In this document: piece by piece, positions 43,118 to 51,555 of the stretch
Position numbering within the stretch: position 1 is the stretch's first letter
Layout: the number at the start of each line of letters is the position of its first letter
Source of the DNA: Paenibacillus sp. Soil787
GTDB lineage: Bacteria > Bacillota > Bacilli > Paenibacillales > NBRC-103111
Reading direction: 5' to 3'
DNA length: 64,000 nucleotides
NCBI RefSeq assembly: GCF_001429545.1
Contig: NZ_LMSP01000044.1
Coordinates: 106,134-170,133, forward strand
Notes under the pieces: model-generated
The model's input: the letters and a program-made list of their open reading frames with translations, nothing else
Database searches by the model: none
Told to the model about the DNA's origin: nothing
Made by a program: the position numbers and the translations under genes

Positions 43118-43498
43118 TCAATCTCCTCCTAAGCCTGAACGCTTCATCAGGTCCTTAAAGTGGTCCAACTTGTAATTCATCATTTCCAAAGTAGCGTTCA
43201 TTTCCGCCATCTGCGACTCAATTTTGAGTTTATGCTCATGAAGTACACTGTAGCAGCTCTCGTAATTTCGAGCGGATGCCAGGGTCATATACTTTTCAAT
43301 TTCCTTCAGAGGCATATTGGTTCGTTTGAGATGGGTAATGAAGATGAAACGGTCGAGATGGAGCTTGTCGTATTCCTTCTGCCCGTTTTCCTTACGCTTC
43401 ACTGGCGGCAGCAGCCCAATTTTCTCATAATAACGTATCGTATCGTAACTGAGACTGGTCCTCTTGGAAATCTCTGCGATTGAAAATGTAGGCTCCAT
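43118..43498 (-). CDS. MerR family transcriptional regulator
   Basis: 126-aa regulator. The winged helix FSIAEISKRTSLSYDTIRYYEKIGLL and arginine wing are followed by an antiparallel coiled coil (HKLKIESQMAEMNATLEMM). A single Cys (residue ~82) lies in the region linked to sensing in NmlR/AdhR-type members. First gene of the operon with the SDR. Promoter at 43552-43582. Confidence 0.9.
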   Translation of the reverse strand: MEPTFSIAEISKRTSLSYDTIRYYEKIGLLPPVKRKENGQKEYDKLHLDRFIFITHLKRTNMPLKEIEKYMTLASARNYESCYSVLHEHKLKIESQMAEMNATLEMMNYKLDHFKDLMKRSGLGGD

Positions 43499-43551
43499 CC
43501 CTCACCCTCCTTCCATCTTATTGAATATTAAGTTTGTTCGTTTTCATTTGC

Positions 43552-43582
43552 ATCCTATCGTATGGAGTTTACTCCATGTCAA
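43552..43582 (-). promoter_or_regulatory. MerR-type promoter with 19-bp spacer
   Basis: On the minus strand, -35 TTGACA (43577-43582), a 19-bp spacer containing GGAGTAAACTCC, and -10 TAGGAT (43552-43557). The stretched spacer with a GGAGT-N2-ACTCC dyad is typical for MerR family activation. It points at autoregulation of the merR-SDR operon. Confidence 0.8.
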
Positions 43583-43634
43583 GCGATTTTCTTCAGCCGT
43601 ACCTCTTTCACTATCAAGAGCCAATTCTAGTACT

Positions 43635-44504
43635 TTAGCTAAAATGGGCGCGTATCTCCGATAAGAAGGCTGACAATGCGGGCGTGATTAAAGCGTCTTT
43701 GCGCCTGATGAACACGGTAGTGACTATGGCATGCTTGCCGGGGATCTCATGGCAGCGGATTCGGCCTTGCTTTTCCGACTCGGTTATGATGGAACGCGGA
43801 AGAAGAGCAATGCCGAGGCCGGCGCCTACACAGCCTATAATCGTTTCAATCGATCCGAATTCCATCAACTTAACGGGCAATATGCCTTCATCTTGGAGCA
43901 GCTGATTTAATTTTGCCCGGTAGGAACAGCCGCTGTGGAATACGAGAAGCGTAGCCAGCTGCATATCATGGATGGAATTAACAGGCGGATGGGAGACCGA
44001 GGTGACAAGTACCAGCTCCTCATCAATGACGTTTTCCTGAACCAAATCGGGATGCTCCACAGGACCGGCCACGAATGCTCCGTTCTGCTCATAATGAAGA
44101 ACGGCATGAATGTGCTGCTCGGAAGTACCGGTAATTAAAGAGAAGTCGACCGCCGGATATTCGGTATGATACTTGGTAAGCAGAGTAGGCAGTCGAACGG
44201 CGGCAGTTGTTTCCAGAGACCCGATATGAAGCGGCCCTGCGGGAGCGGAGGAGTCTCCGACGGCCAATCTGGCTTCCTGAATGACATGCAATATTTTCTC
44301 CGCATAGGAAACAAGGATTTGACCGGAAGGGGTAAGCGTAATGCCCCGATTGTGGCGGTAAAAAAGCTGAGTCTGCAAATCTGTCTCCAGCTGTTGAATC
44401 TTATGGGTGACGTTGGATTGGGCAAAGTTTAATTTATGAGCTGCTTTAGAAATGCTGCCTTCGTGCGCTGTGGTAAAAAACACTTTGAGCAATTGAATAT
44501 CCAT
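43635..44504 (-). CDS. LysR family transcriptional regulator
   Basis: 289-aa LTTR. LLKVFFTTAHEGSISKAAHKL and NVTHKIQQLETDLQTQLFYR form the HTH; the sensor domain follows (LHIGSLETTAAVRLPTLL). It is transcribed away from the MFS pseudogene with E3 between, and E3 holds its likely box. Remnants of this gene lie beside E2. Probably the regulator of E elements. Confidence 0.87.
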   Translation of the reverse strand: MDIQLLKVFFTTAHEGSISKAAHKLNFAQSNVTHKIQQLETDLQTQLFYRHNRGITLTPSGQILVSYAEKILHVIQEARLAVGDSSAPAGPLHIGSLETTAAVRLPTLLTKYHTEYPAVDFSLITGTSEQHIHAVLHYEQNGAFVAGPVEHPDLVQENVIDEELVLVTSVSHPPVNSIHDMQLATLLVFHSGCSYRAKLNQLLQDEGILPVKLMEFGSIETIIGCVGAGLGIALLPRSIITESEKQGRIRCHEIPGKHAIVTTVFIRRKDALITPALSAFLSEIRAHFS

Positions 44505-44518
44505 ATAGACCTCCTGTA

Positions 44519-44620
44519 TATTTAGATTTAGACATCTGAATTTAAGATATTTAATATCACTATTCTGTATTATACATGATAACTGGAATCATTGTATGAT
44601 GACTGAATGAACAGACGAAA
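44519..44620 (+). promoter_or_regulatory. element E3 between lysR and the MFS pseudogene
   Basis: Third copy of the E element, in the normal LysR-target divergent position. The box is ATCTGAATTTAAGAT (44534-44548), with TATTCTGTATTATACATGATA downstream as in E1. It seems to be the source copy. Confidence 0.75.
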
Positions 44621-44642
44621 GTAGAGATAGGAGGGGAAGTGA

Positions 44643-45609
44643 ATGGAGAGAAGGAGTTTGATCGTTTTGCTCGGAGGCATAGCAGCATTGATGGTGGCTA
44701 TGGGAATCGGAAGGTTCGCCTTTACTCCTATCCTCCCGATGATGATGGATCACCATCTGTTCTCCGCCGCGGGTGCGGGTTATCTGGCTTCAAGCAATTA
44801 TTCTGGGTATTTGATTGGTGCATTTGTCCTGACGCTGGTCCGGGTTAAAAGCCGATCCATGCTGCTGTTCGTCGGGTTAATCGTTTGTATTGCTACCACA
44901 TGGGGAATGGGTGTGTTCCACAGCTTAGAGGCCTGGGTTGTACTCCGGTTTTTGTCGGGCCTTGCCAGCGCAATCGTGGCATACCGGCACGCAGACGTTA
45001 AGCTCTCCTCATGACCACGACCATCAACCTTCGGCCGTTCGGCGGGTCTTGATATGTTTGATGATTTCCTATGGCTTGGAAGGCTTGGGCTACATTGTTA
45101 CCGGTACCTATCTTGTAGCTTTCGCCAAGTCGGTTTCTAACATCCCCAATATTGCGTCATTTAGTTGGATACTGGTTGGTATTGCCGCGACGCCTTCGTG
45201 CATCGGTTGGTCGATGCTTGCCTCTCGATGGGGAAAAAAGTGGACATTGACCGTTGCCATGCTCCTGCAATCCATAGGTATCGCAATTCCAGTTCTTATT
45301 CCTTCTTCAACCGCTATATTCGCTGGCGCCATACTGTTCGGCGTAACCTTTATGGGGATAACGACGCTGTCTATTTCTTTTGCCAAGGAGTTATACCCCA
45401 AAAACAACCGAAAGATTATAGGTTTGCTGACCACCTTTTTTGGTTTGGGGCAAATTATCGGACCGCTTGTTGGAGGTATTCTGATCTCGGGAAATGGCAA
45501 CTACCTCACCGCTTTAATCGGAGCGGCTTTTATCGTCTTCTTGGGGGCGCTTAGCTTGCCGTTGGGTATAGGCCGAACCGACCGGCAGCTCAAACAAGCT
45601 AAATGTTAA
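44643..45609 (+). pseudogene. broken MFS transporter (YbfB/YjiJ-like)
   Basis: The first frame (44643-45014) has MVAMGIGRFAFTPILPMMMD, a YbfB/YjiJ hallmark, and four helices. It then runs into foreign residues and stops. A second frame continues the transporter from about 45030 to 45609 (GLEGLGYIVTGTYLVAFAK, TFFGLGQIIGPLVGG). About 70 residues expected in the middle are missing, so a deletion and frameshift near 44980-45020 broke the gene. Ribosome site GGAGGGG is intact. Confidence 0.8.
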
Positions 45610-45699
45610 AGGTTTGAGGTTTGACACGGCCAGAATTAATGAGGGGTTCTCTCGTCGTAACTAACCAAATTCTTTCGGTTTTTGAAGAAGCACTCAATG

Positions 45700-45735
45700 T
45701 TGACAACGCTATCTACTAAAAGGTAGAATTAAAAC
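45700..45735 (+). promoter_or_regulatory. tetR promoter with embedded operator (Op3)
   Basis: -35 TTGACA (45700-45705), 18-bp spacer, -10 TAGAAT (45724-45729). CTATCTACTAAAAGGTAG (45709-45726) fills the spacer; its reverse complement matches CTACCTTTTAATAGGTAG at 16 of 18 positions. This placement predicts autorepression. The ATG begins seven bases after the -10, so the mRNA is probably leaderless. Confidence 0.75.
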
Positions 45736-46305
45736 ATGACAAAAATTAAAAATACAGCAGAGGCTATTTTGGATACTGCTCAGTCGATTGTTCAGGATGT
45801 CGGGTTTAACGGATTTAGCTATGCACACATTGCAGAAAAAGTAGGGATACGCACTGCCAGTATACATTACCATTTCCCAAATAAGGAGGATTTAGGAGAA
45901 GCGCTGATTTCACGGTATCACAGAAATTTTATTTCTGCAATTACTCAAATCGATACCCAGACACAGAACAGTTTGGAAAAGCTACGCAAATTCACTTTAC
46001 TTTACGGCGGCCCTGTTCAAGATTATTGTACTTGTCTGGGCGTCATGATTTCTACTGACTTGGCTACTTTATCAGGTAAGACACGAGAAGGGCTAGCTCA
46101 GCTTTTCAGCGCTAATTTAGAATGGCTAGAACGAGTGATGGATCAGGGGCGGCGTGAAGGGTATCTAAACTTTGAAGGTGCCGCGAATGTGCAAGCCCAT
46201 CAATTCCTTGCTTCGCTTCAAGGTGCGCAATTACTTGCAAGAAGTTTTCGGGATGTAAGCAGGTTTAACATGATTGCCGAAGGATTAATATCCGCTTTAA
46301 CTTAA
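45736..46305 (+). CDS. TetR family repressor, probable electrophile sensor
   Basis: 189-aa TetR-type regulator. HTH residues 8-50: AILDTAQSIVQDVGFNGFSY, VGIRTASIHYHFPNKEDLGE. The sensor domain holds a C-x-C pair (Cys98 and Cys100, in DYCTCLGVMIS) in the region where NemR-type repressors carry redox-active Cys, suggesting sensing of quinones or reactive carbonyls (inference). It has no ribosome site. Its 3' end and terminator recur as remnants at 56345 and 63247. Confidence 0.82.
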   Translation: MTKIKNTAEAILDTAQSIVQDVGFNGFSYAHIAEKVGIRTASIHYHFPNKEDLGEALISRYHRNFISAITQIDTQTQNSLEKLRKFTLLYGGPVQDYCTCLGVMISTDLATLSGKTREGLAQLFSANLEWLERVMDQGRREGYLNFEGAANVQAHQFLASLQGAQLLARSFRDVSRFNMIAEGLISALT

Positions 46306-46326
46306 AAAAGAAGGCGGATATTTTTT
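46287..46326 (+). terminator. terminator overlapping the tetR end
   Basis: AATATCCGC within the last codons pairs with GGCGGATATT, followed by TTTTTG. A near copy follows the tetR remnant at 63247. Confidence 0.8.
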
Positions 46327-46335
46327 GCAAATAAT

Positions 46336-46353
46336 TTACCTTTTGATAAGTAG
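46336..46353 (+). promoter_or_regulatory. TetR-type operator copy (Op4), target gene lost
   Basis: TTACCTTTTGATAAGTAG is a degenerate copy, 30 bp after the tetR stop, the same position as Op5 and Op7 after the tetR remnants. No coding frame follows it. Confidence 0.6.
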
Positions 46354-46417
46354 GGGATTCTACGGCAATGGAGCTGACCTCAAGGTGGACAGCGAATTCT
46401 TAAAGCTTGATATATCA

Positions 46418-46469
46418 TACAATTAAAATGAAAGGAGCTGCCGCGGCAGCTCCTTTCATTTTAATTGTA
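46418..46469. repeat. 52-bp perfect palindrome
   Basis: Two perfect 26-bp arms without loop; the centre is GCCGCGGC and the outer ends are TACAATTAAAATGAAAGG and its complement. It could act as a bidirectional terminator or mark a lost mobile element. No gene immediately adjacent. Confidence 0.85.
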
Positions 46470-46530
46470 CACCGTTTTTATTAGGAAAAAACTTTGAGCA
46501 ACTGAACCAGAAAGCGCTCTAAAGAGGGTT

Positions 46531-46713
46531 GAAAAATATATCCTTCACACCCTGGAGGTGTTCAAAGATATGGGAATCTACGTTTCAATCGATGATCTCA
46601 GTACGGGATATTCTTCATTAAACTATTTAAAGCATTTCACTGTAGATGCGTTAAAAATCGACCGCTCGTTTATCAAGGTTTGCTTAGAGACAAAGTGCTA
46701 CTACCCAAAATGA
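46531..46713 (+). pseudogene. EAL-domain (c-di-GMP phosphodiesterase) remnant
   Basis: An open stretch encodes LEVFKDMGIYVSIDDLSTGY and SSLNYLKHFTVDALKIDRSF, matching the DDFGTGYSSLxYLxxFPxDxLKIDxSFI segment of EAL domains. Only ~45 residues remain; no start and an early stop. The rest of 46470-46942 shows nothing else. Confidence 0.8.
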
Positions 46714-46942
46714 TCTTGTCTTCGATAGAACAAAAGCTGCAGTGTATTCATTTCGTCACTCCATATAATCAAAGGCATGACTTTTGGCATAGAGCGTGAG
46801 ATTTATCATGCTTTGGCGACCAAATGTTCTGCCTTTTTCTTTGTGAAAACATGACCTTTCACAGATTTGCTTGCGTTCTTTTCTTGTTAAAATCTTAGTG
46901 TAAGAAATCAAATTGCTAGATACCACGGAGGTGAAAGGAAAA

Positions 46943-48088
46943 TTGAATTTTAAAAAACGGAAATTATATGTGTTATCCTTCGCTCTATTAGTCTTTATTG
47001 TTTATTCCTTTTACAGTTCTTTTCACAAAAATGAAATGGTGAGGGCTCATGGGGTTTTAACTACAGTTAATGAAAATTCGAGCACGGATTACGAAACCGC
47101 TATTTTTTCAGGTGGTTGTTTCTGGAGTATGGAAGCTATTTTCGAAAAGCTTGATGGCGTCTTGCGCGTTGAAAGTGGTTATACAGGAGGACATAAGGAA
47201 AATCCCACCTATGAAGAAGTGGGTTCTCAAACTACAGGACATCTCGAATCGGTGGAAGTTCGTTATAACCCGAATCAGATTACGTATGACGAGCTGCTTC
47301 AAGTTTTCTGGCGAAACGTTGATCCTACGGATGCAGATGGTCAATTCGTTGATCGTGGCAATGAATATCAATCCGCTATTTTTTACAATAGCAATAAGCA
47401 GAAAGAGTTGGCTGAAGCATCCAGAGATGCATTAGCAGAATCAAAAAGGTTTGAACAACCGATTGTAACTAAGATTTCAGCTGCATCAACGTTTTACAGA
47501 GCCGAGGAGGAACATCAGGACTATTACAAGAAAAATCCAATCAGCTACAAGATAAACGAATTCGGCTCTGGTCGCGATTCATTTTTGGATAAAACTTGGG
47601 GCAACGAACGAGTAGTGAAAATTCCAGCAAAGATAGGTTTGAATAAAGATTTTAATAAAATGGAAAAGCTAAAATCACTCACTAAGCTCCAATATGATGT
47701 AACTCAGAATGATAGGGACGAGCAGCCATTCAAAAACGAATACTGGAATAACAAAGAAGAAGGAATTTACGTGGATATTGTATCGGGTGAGCCTTTGTTT
47801 AGCTCAAAGGACAAATTTGATGCAGGTACGGGCTGGCCTAGTTTTACAAAACCTTTAGAGCCAAACAATATTATTTTTAAAGAAAAAACTGATTTTTTTT
47901 CGGTGACTACCCAGGTCAGAAGCCGTAATGCTGATTCCTTTCTGGGCGATGTGTTCAAAGACGGACCCCAACCAACAGGACTGCGATTCTGTATGAACTC
48001 TGCGGCGTTACAATTTGTACCGGCAACTGAACTTGAAAAAAGAGGATATGGCGCTTATGCCGACCAATTTAACGGGCAGAAATCGTGA
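46943..48088 (+). CDS. msrAB: membrane-anchored MsrA-MsrB fusion, methionine sulfoxide reductase
   Basis: 381-aa bifunctional enzyme repairing both epimers of oxidised methionine. An N-terminal helix (LYVLSFALLVFIVYSFY) anchors it outside the membrane. MsrA domain ~55-215: SGGCFWSMEAIF has the catalytic Cys, and EEHQDYY is conserved. MsrB ~245-375: GTGWPSF and LRFCMNSAALQF with the catalytic Cys; it lacks the Zn CxxC pairs. TTG 46943 fits GGAGGTGAAAGG. Likely protects surface proteins from oxidation. Confidence 0.92.
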   Translation: MNFKKRKLYVLSFALLVFIVYSFYSSFHKNEMVRAHGVLTTVNENSSTDYETAIFSGGCFWSMEAIFEKLDGVLRVESGYTGGHKENPTYEEVGSQTTGHLESVEVRYNPNQITYDELLQVFWRNVDPTDADGQFVDRGNEYQSAIFYNSNKQKELAEASRDALAESKRFEQPIVTKISAASTFYRAEEEHQDYYKKNPISYKINEFGSGRDSFLDKTWGNERVVKIPAKIGLNKDFNKMEKLKSLTKLQYDVTQNDRDEQPFKNEYWNNKEEGIYVDIVSGEPLFSSKDKFDAGTGWPSFTKPLEPNNIIFKEKTDFFSVTTQVRSRNADSFLGDVFKDGPQPTGLRFCMNSAALQFVPATELEKRGYGAYADQFNGQKS

Positions 48089-48151
48089 AAATGATTGGAA
48101 AGAATAGACACTAAATAACAATAATCATAAAATTCAGGAGGCTTGAGAAAT

Positions 48152-48607
48152 ATGAGAGATGAATTTGTATTCCATATATTAGACAAACACCATAAACAAT
48201 TGCTTGAACTGGTTGAGGGATGTCCAGAAGACAAACGCAAGGTTGTGCCTGAAGGTTTTATCAACAGCATTCATTGGCATATTGGGCATGTTCTTACGGT
48301 TACTGAGTTCCATGTGTTCGGTCTTTCAGAGCAAACTCTGGTCCTTCCAGAAAACTACCAAGCGTTTTTCGCTTACGGTTCGAAACAATCGGATTGGCAA
48401 GAAGAACCGCCTGCGTGGGATTTATTAATCGCTCAGCTGAAAGAACAGCTTAACCAGATCCATGAGTTGTTGAAGGATAAGCTGGAAGTATCTGTGAAGG
48501 AGAACTTTCTAAAAGGCGAAAATTTCGGGGAGTTAATCGTCTCAACTGTGCTGCATTTAGTCAATCATCTGGGTATCATCTGGGCTATGCTGAAAGTGCT
48601 GAAATGA
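48152..48607 (+). CDS. DinB family protein
   Basis: 151-aa four-helix bundle of the DinB/YfiT type: FHILDKHHKQLLELVEGC, NSIHWHIGHVLTVTEF and VLHLVNHLGIIWAML supply the three-His-type metal site. Members include bacillithiol S-transferases (BstA) and proteins of unknown function. AGGAGG ten bases before ATG 48152. Near msrAB, which may hint at a redox link, though not in an operon (63 bp gap). Confidence 0.78.
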   Translation: MRDEFVFHILDKHHKQLLELVEGCPEDKRKVVPEGFINSIHWHIGHVLTVTEFHVFGLSEQTLVLPENYQAFFAYGSKQSDWQEEPPAWDLLIAQLKEQLNQIHELLKDKLEVSVKENFLKGENFGELIVSTVLHLVNHLGIIWAMLKVLK

Positions 48608-48744
48608 TCAAAAAGTAGACACTTTCGTATCATAAAATCGCAGTAATCGGCGACTGGACTTTCGCGCTTGGATCGTATCGTCACATTGGTGGACTATGAG
48701 GGAATATCGATGTGAAAATTAATATTATGGAATAAAAGCTCTCC

Positions 48745-48785
48745 CAAATAGGGTGGCAGCCCATTCATGGCTGCTGCCCTATTTG
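48745..48785 (+). terminator. terminator between the DinB and pirin genes
   Basis: CAAATAGGGTGGCAGCC pairs with GGCTGCTGCCCTATTTG around CATTCAT. T-run is short, so strength is uncertain. Confidence 0.65.
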
Positions 48786-48879
48786 TATGTTTATAACTTG
48801 CGAGCAAATAGCTGAAGGACCCCTTGTTGTAGGGAAATTGGTTTACATTCTCTTCGCAGATGTTCCTACTTTTTACAGG

Positions 48880-48928
48880 TTGACAGATATAAACTCTAGT
48901 ATTAGAATAAATATAATTATTATATTTA
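48880..48928 (+). promoter_or_regulatory. pirin-marR promoter with 21-bp palindrome
   Basis: -35 TTGACA (48880-48885), 17 bp spacer, -10 TAGAAT (48903-48908). A perfect palindrome, arms TAAATATAAT and ATTATATTTA around a single T (48908-48928), begins at the -10 end. It is well placed as the operator of the MarR protein two genes on. Confidence 0.75.
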
Positions 48929-49047
48929 ATTATAGTTATAATAATGATATGATATATTTTTTGTGGACCCGCTTGCTGCGGTTGGCGGAATCTGGGGCTT
49001 TTGTCCATTTGATTTGGAGCAAACCTTTAAGAAAAGGAGTTTTTCAA

Positions 49048-49821
49048 ATGAATATTCAAATATTAGAACCTGAATATCAAGCTAAAGAAGAATTCGACCG
49101 CGGCAAAATACAAGCTCAGAAACCTCTAGGTTTTTCGGGGCAAGGGGCTGCTACGGTCAGGCTTGGTCCTCTTTTTTATTGGTCTTGGTCATATGCTGCG
49201 GCAAAAGGAGGGATCGGGCTTCATCCTCACCAGGGGTTTGAGATTATTTCATATGGCATTGCCGGTCAAGGCTTTCACAAAGATTCACTCGGTACCGAAA
49301 GCATTCTTGGACAGGGTGATATTCAATTGATGCAAGCAGGCTCGGGTATTCAGCACGCAGAAAGCGTCGAAGCGGGTTACGAAGGTTTTCAAATTTGGCT
49401 TGAGCCTTACTTGAATGAAGCGGTAAGAAGACAACCGACCTATTCGCTGTTCAAGCACGAGAAATTTCTTCAGACAGGCCAGGATGGGGTAAACGTAAAG
49501 ACGATATTGGGCGAAGGCTCGCCCATCCTTCACCTGGTAACAGATGCACGGATGTACGACGTCGAGATTCAGCCAGGAGCATCATTTATCCATAAGCTAT
49601 TGCCAAACCGGACACTTGCAGGATTGGCGATTAGAGGTATAGGTGGTTCCATCTGGGTATCCGGCCAAGAACCAACCTCATTTAAGAATAAAGACTTTGC
49701 GATCGTTCAATCTCAACAAGAAGGAGAAATCAACATACGCGTTTCAGGAGAAAAGCTTCGAATATTTCTAATTGATGTTCCTACTTTGGTTGAATATCCT
49801 TTGTATAATAAGGCCAGATAA
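49048..49821 (+). CDS. pirin family protein
   Basis: 257-aa bicupin of the pirin family. HPHQGFEIISYGIAG and QAGSGIQHAESVEAGYEGFQIW are the metal-binding N-terminal cupin motifs (His, His, His, Glu); the C-terminal cupin is more divergent. Some pirins are quercetin dioxygenases. ATG 49048 follows AAAAGGAG. It heads an operon with marR and an LLM gene. Confidence 0.9.
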   Translation: MNIQILEPEYQAKEEFDRGKIQAQKPLGFSGQGAATVRLGPLFYWSWSYAAAKGGIGLHPHQGFEIISYGIAGQGFHKDSLGTESILGQGDIQLMQAGSGIQHAESVEAGYEGFQIWLEPYLNEAVRRQPTYSLFKHEKFLQTGQDGVNVKTILGEGSPILHLVTDARMYDVEIQPGASFIHKLLPNRTLAGLAIRGIGGSIWVSGQEPTSFKNKDFAIVQSQQEGEINIRVSGEKLRIFLIDVPTLVEYPLYNKAR

Positions 49822-49833
49822 GGGGGATGGAGA

Positions 49834-50319
49834 ATGACTGAACGAGATGCTGAGGGTAAGGAACTTGATTTAAAACTAATACGCGTAATAAGAAACATGG
49901 TGAAAGAGTTGTACGGGAGCTTAGAACGTGACATTGACAGCTATGGCCTCAGTGGGGAGACCTTTCAAATTTTGGAGTTTCTTTATAATAAAGGACCGCA
50001 GCCTATCCAGAAAATAAGCGACACCTTCACGATTCCAAGCGGTAGTATCACCTACGTGGTTGATAAGCTTGAGAAGAAGGGCTTCGTGGAACGACTCCCC
50101 ATCCCGGGTGATCGACGAAAAACGAATGTGACATTGACTGCTGAAGGGCGAAGCTACTTTGATAATATCTTCCCAAGGCATGTTCAATCGATCTCCAATA
50201 ATTTGTCCTTCGCAACGGACGGGGAGAAGCTCGAACTTATTCACGTGCTGAAGAAAATTGGGTATGGTATCAAGAATCGTGAAGGCAATACCAATAATGA
50301 TGGATCAGATTCTTTTTGA
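49834..50319 (+). CDS. MarR family transcriptional regulator
   Basis: 161-aa winged-helix regulator: FQILEFLYNKGPQPIQKISD, SGSITYVVDKLEKKGFVERLP and GDRRKTNVTLTAEG. MarR proteins near pirin and oxidoreductase genes often sense phenolics or oxidants. There is no Cys in the sequence, so it is not of the thiol-sensing OhrR kind. 12 bp after pirin, preceded by AAGGGGGATGG. Probably represses this operon at 48908-48928. Confidence 0.88.
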   Translation: MTERDAEGKELDLKLIRVIRNMVKELYGSLERDIDSYGLSGETFQILEFLYNKGPQPIQKISDTFTIPSGSITYVVDKLEKKGFVERLPIPGDRRKTNVTLTAEGRSYFDNIFPRHVQSISNNLSFATDGEKLELIHVLKKIGYGIKNREGNTNNDGSDSF

Positions 50320-50362
50320 AAGAAGGATTTTACTTAAATTTTGTATGTAGGGGGATTAGAAA

Positions 50363-51415
50363 ATGGAAATAGGTATAGATACATTTGTCGAAACAACTCC
50401 GGATGTTAAAACGGGCAAGACAATAAGTCATGCGGAGCGGTTGCGTGAGGTTGTTGAAGAAATCGTCCTTGCCGATCAGGTTGGGTTGGATATATTTGGG
50501 GTTGGTGAGCATCATCGTAAGGAATTTGCGGATTCCGCTACTGTCGTTGTGCTGGCTGCAGCGGCGTCCATGACGAAAAGGATACGCTTAACCAGTTCGG
50601 TTACCGTACTCTCTGCTGTTGATCCAGTACGTTTGTTTCAGCAATTTGCCACGCTCGATGGTATTTCAAATGGTCGTGCTGAGATTATCGCGGGTCGAGG
50701 CTCTATGGTCGATGCGTTTCCATTGTTTGGTTATGATTTAAAAGACTATGATGAGCTTTACGCGGAAAAATTGGAACTATTATTAAAATTAAGGGACTCA
50801 GAGAAGATATCCTGGAAAGGAAAGCATCGACCTGCCCTTACGAATCTGGGGGTGTATCCGCGTCCAGTTCAGAACCCTTTACCCGTGTGGCTTGGCAGTG
50901 GGGGTAATGCGCAATCGGTCATACGAGCAGGGGAACTGGGACTACCTCTCGTTTTGGCGATCATTGGCGGGAGCCCCTTGCAATTTGCTCCGCTCGTGCC
51001 ACTCTATAAGGACGCTGCTACTCGTGCAGGACATGATGCATCGAAATTAAAGATAGCCGTACACTCACTCGGGTTCGTTGCGGAGAGTACCTCACTTGCG
51101 GCGGAAAAGTATTTCCCTCCCACTCAGGCAGTGTTTAATTCAATGAGCAAAGAGCGTGGTTGGGGACATTATAGCCGTTCACAATTCGATGCCTCATGCA
51201 GCCCAGAAGGCGCATTCTACGTAGGCGATCCCGAAACGGTGGCCAACAAAATTATTTATATGCAAAAACATTTAGGCTTCTCACGATTTTTCCTACATTT
51301 ACCTGCCGGCAGCATGCCACATGAGGATGTTATGAAATCCATTGAACTATTGGGTAAGGAAGTCGCACCGCGAGTTCGGGAAGAGGTCGCAAGATGGGAA
51401 GCCGACAATGAGTGA
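50363..51415 (+). CDS. LLM class flavin-dependent oxidoreductase
   Basis: 350-aa luciferase-like protein: EIGIDTFVETTPD, LDIFGVGEHHRKEFADSATV, SGVTVLSAVDP-type strand (VTVLSAVDPVRLFQQFATLDG) and AEIIAGRGSMVDAFPLFGYD. The EHH and GRGS segments contact FMN. Third gene of the pirin-marR operon; TAGGGGG is its ribosome site. A terminator follows ~75 bp after the stop. Confidence 0.88.
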   Translation: MEIGIDTFVETTPDVKTGKTISHAERLREVVEEIVLADQVGLDIFGVGEHHRKEFADSATVVVLAAAASMTKRIRLTSSVTVLSAVDPVRLFQQFATLDGISNGRAEIIAGRGSMVDAFPLFGYDLKDYDELYAEKLELLLKLRDSEKISWKGKHRPALTNLGVYPRPVQNPLPVWLGSGGNAQSVIRAGELGLPLVLAIIGGSPLQFAPLVPLYKDAATRAGHDASKLKIAVHSLGFVAESTSLAAEKYFPPTQAVFNSMSKERGWGHYSRSQFDASCSPEGAFYVGDPETVANKIIYMQKHLGFSRFFLHLPAGSMPHEDVMKSIELLGKEVAPRVREEVARWEADNE

Positions 51416-51487
51416 CGCGTAGAAAAACTATAACAAGGGTATCTAACGCTTAGGATAAAAAATTAAGAAATAAGGAAAGTAAGGAAT

Positions 51488-51528
51488 AGGGCTGACCTGA
51501 AACGTAAAAATTCGGGTCGGCCTCTTTA
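51488..51528 (+). terminator. terminator of the pirin operon
   Basis: AGGGCTGACCTGAA and TTCGGGTCGGCCT pair, followed by CTTTATG. Confidence 0.7.
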
Positions 51529-51555
51529 TGCAAGGGAAAAAAGTAGACTGGAGTT

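Noticed and set aside
46418..46469. Palindrome as terminal inverted repeats of an insertion sequence
   Set aside because: The arms are contiguous with nothing between them and there are no transposase genes or target duplications.
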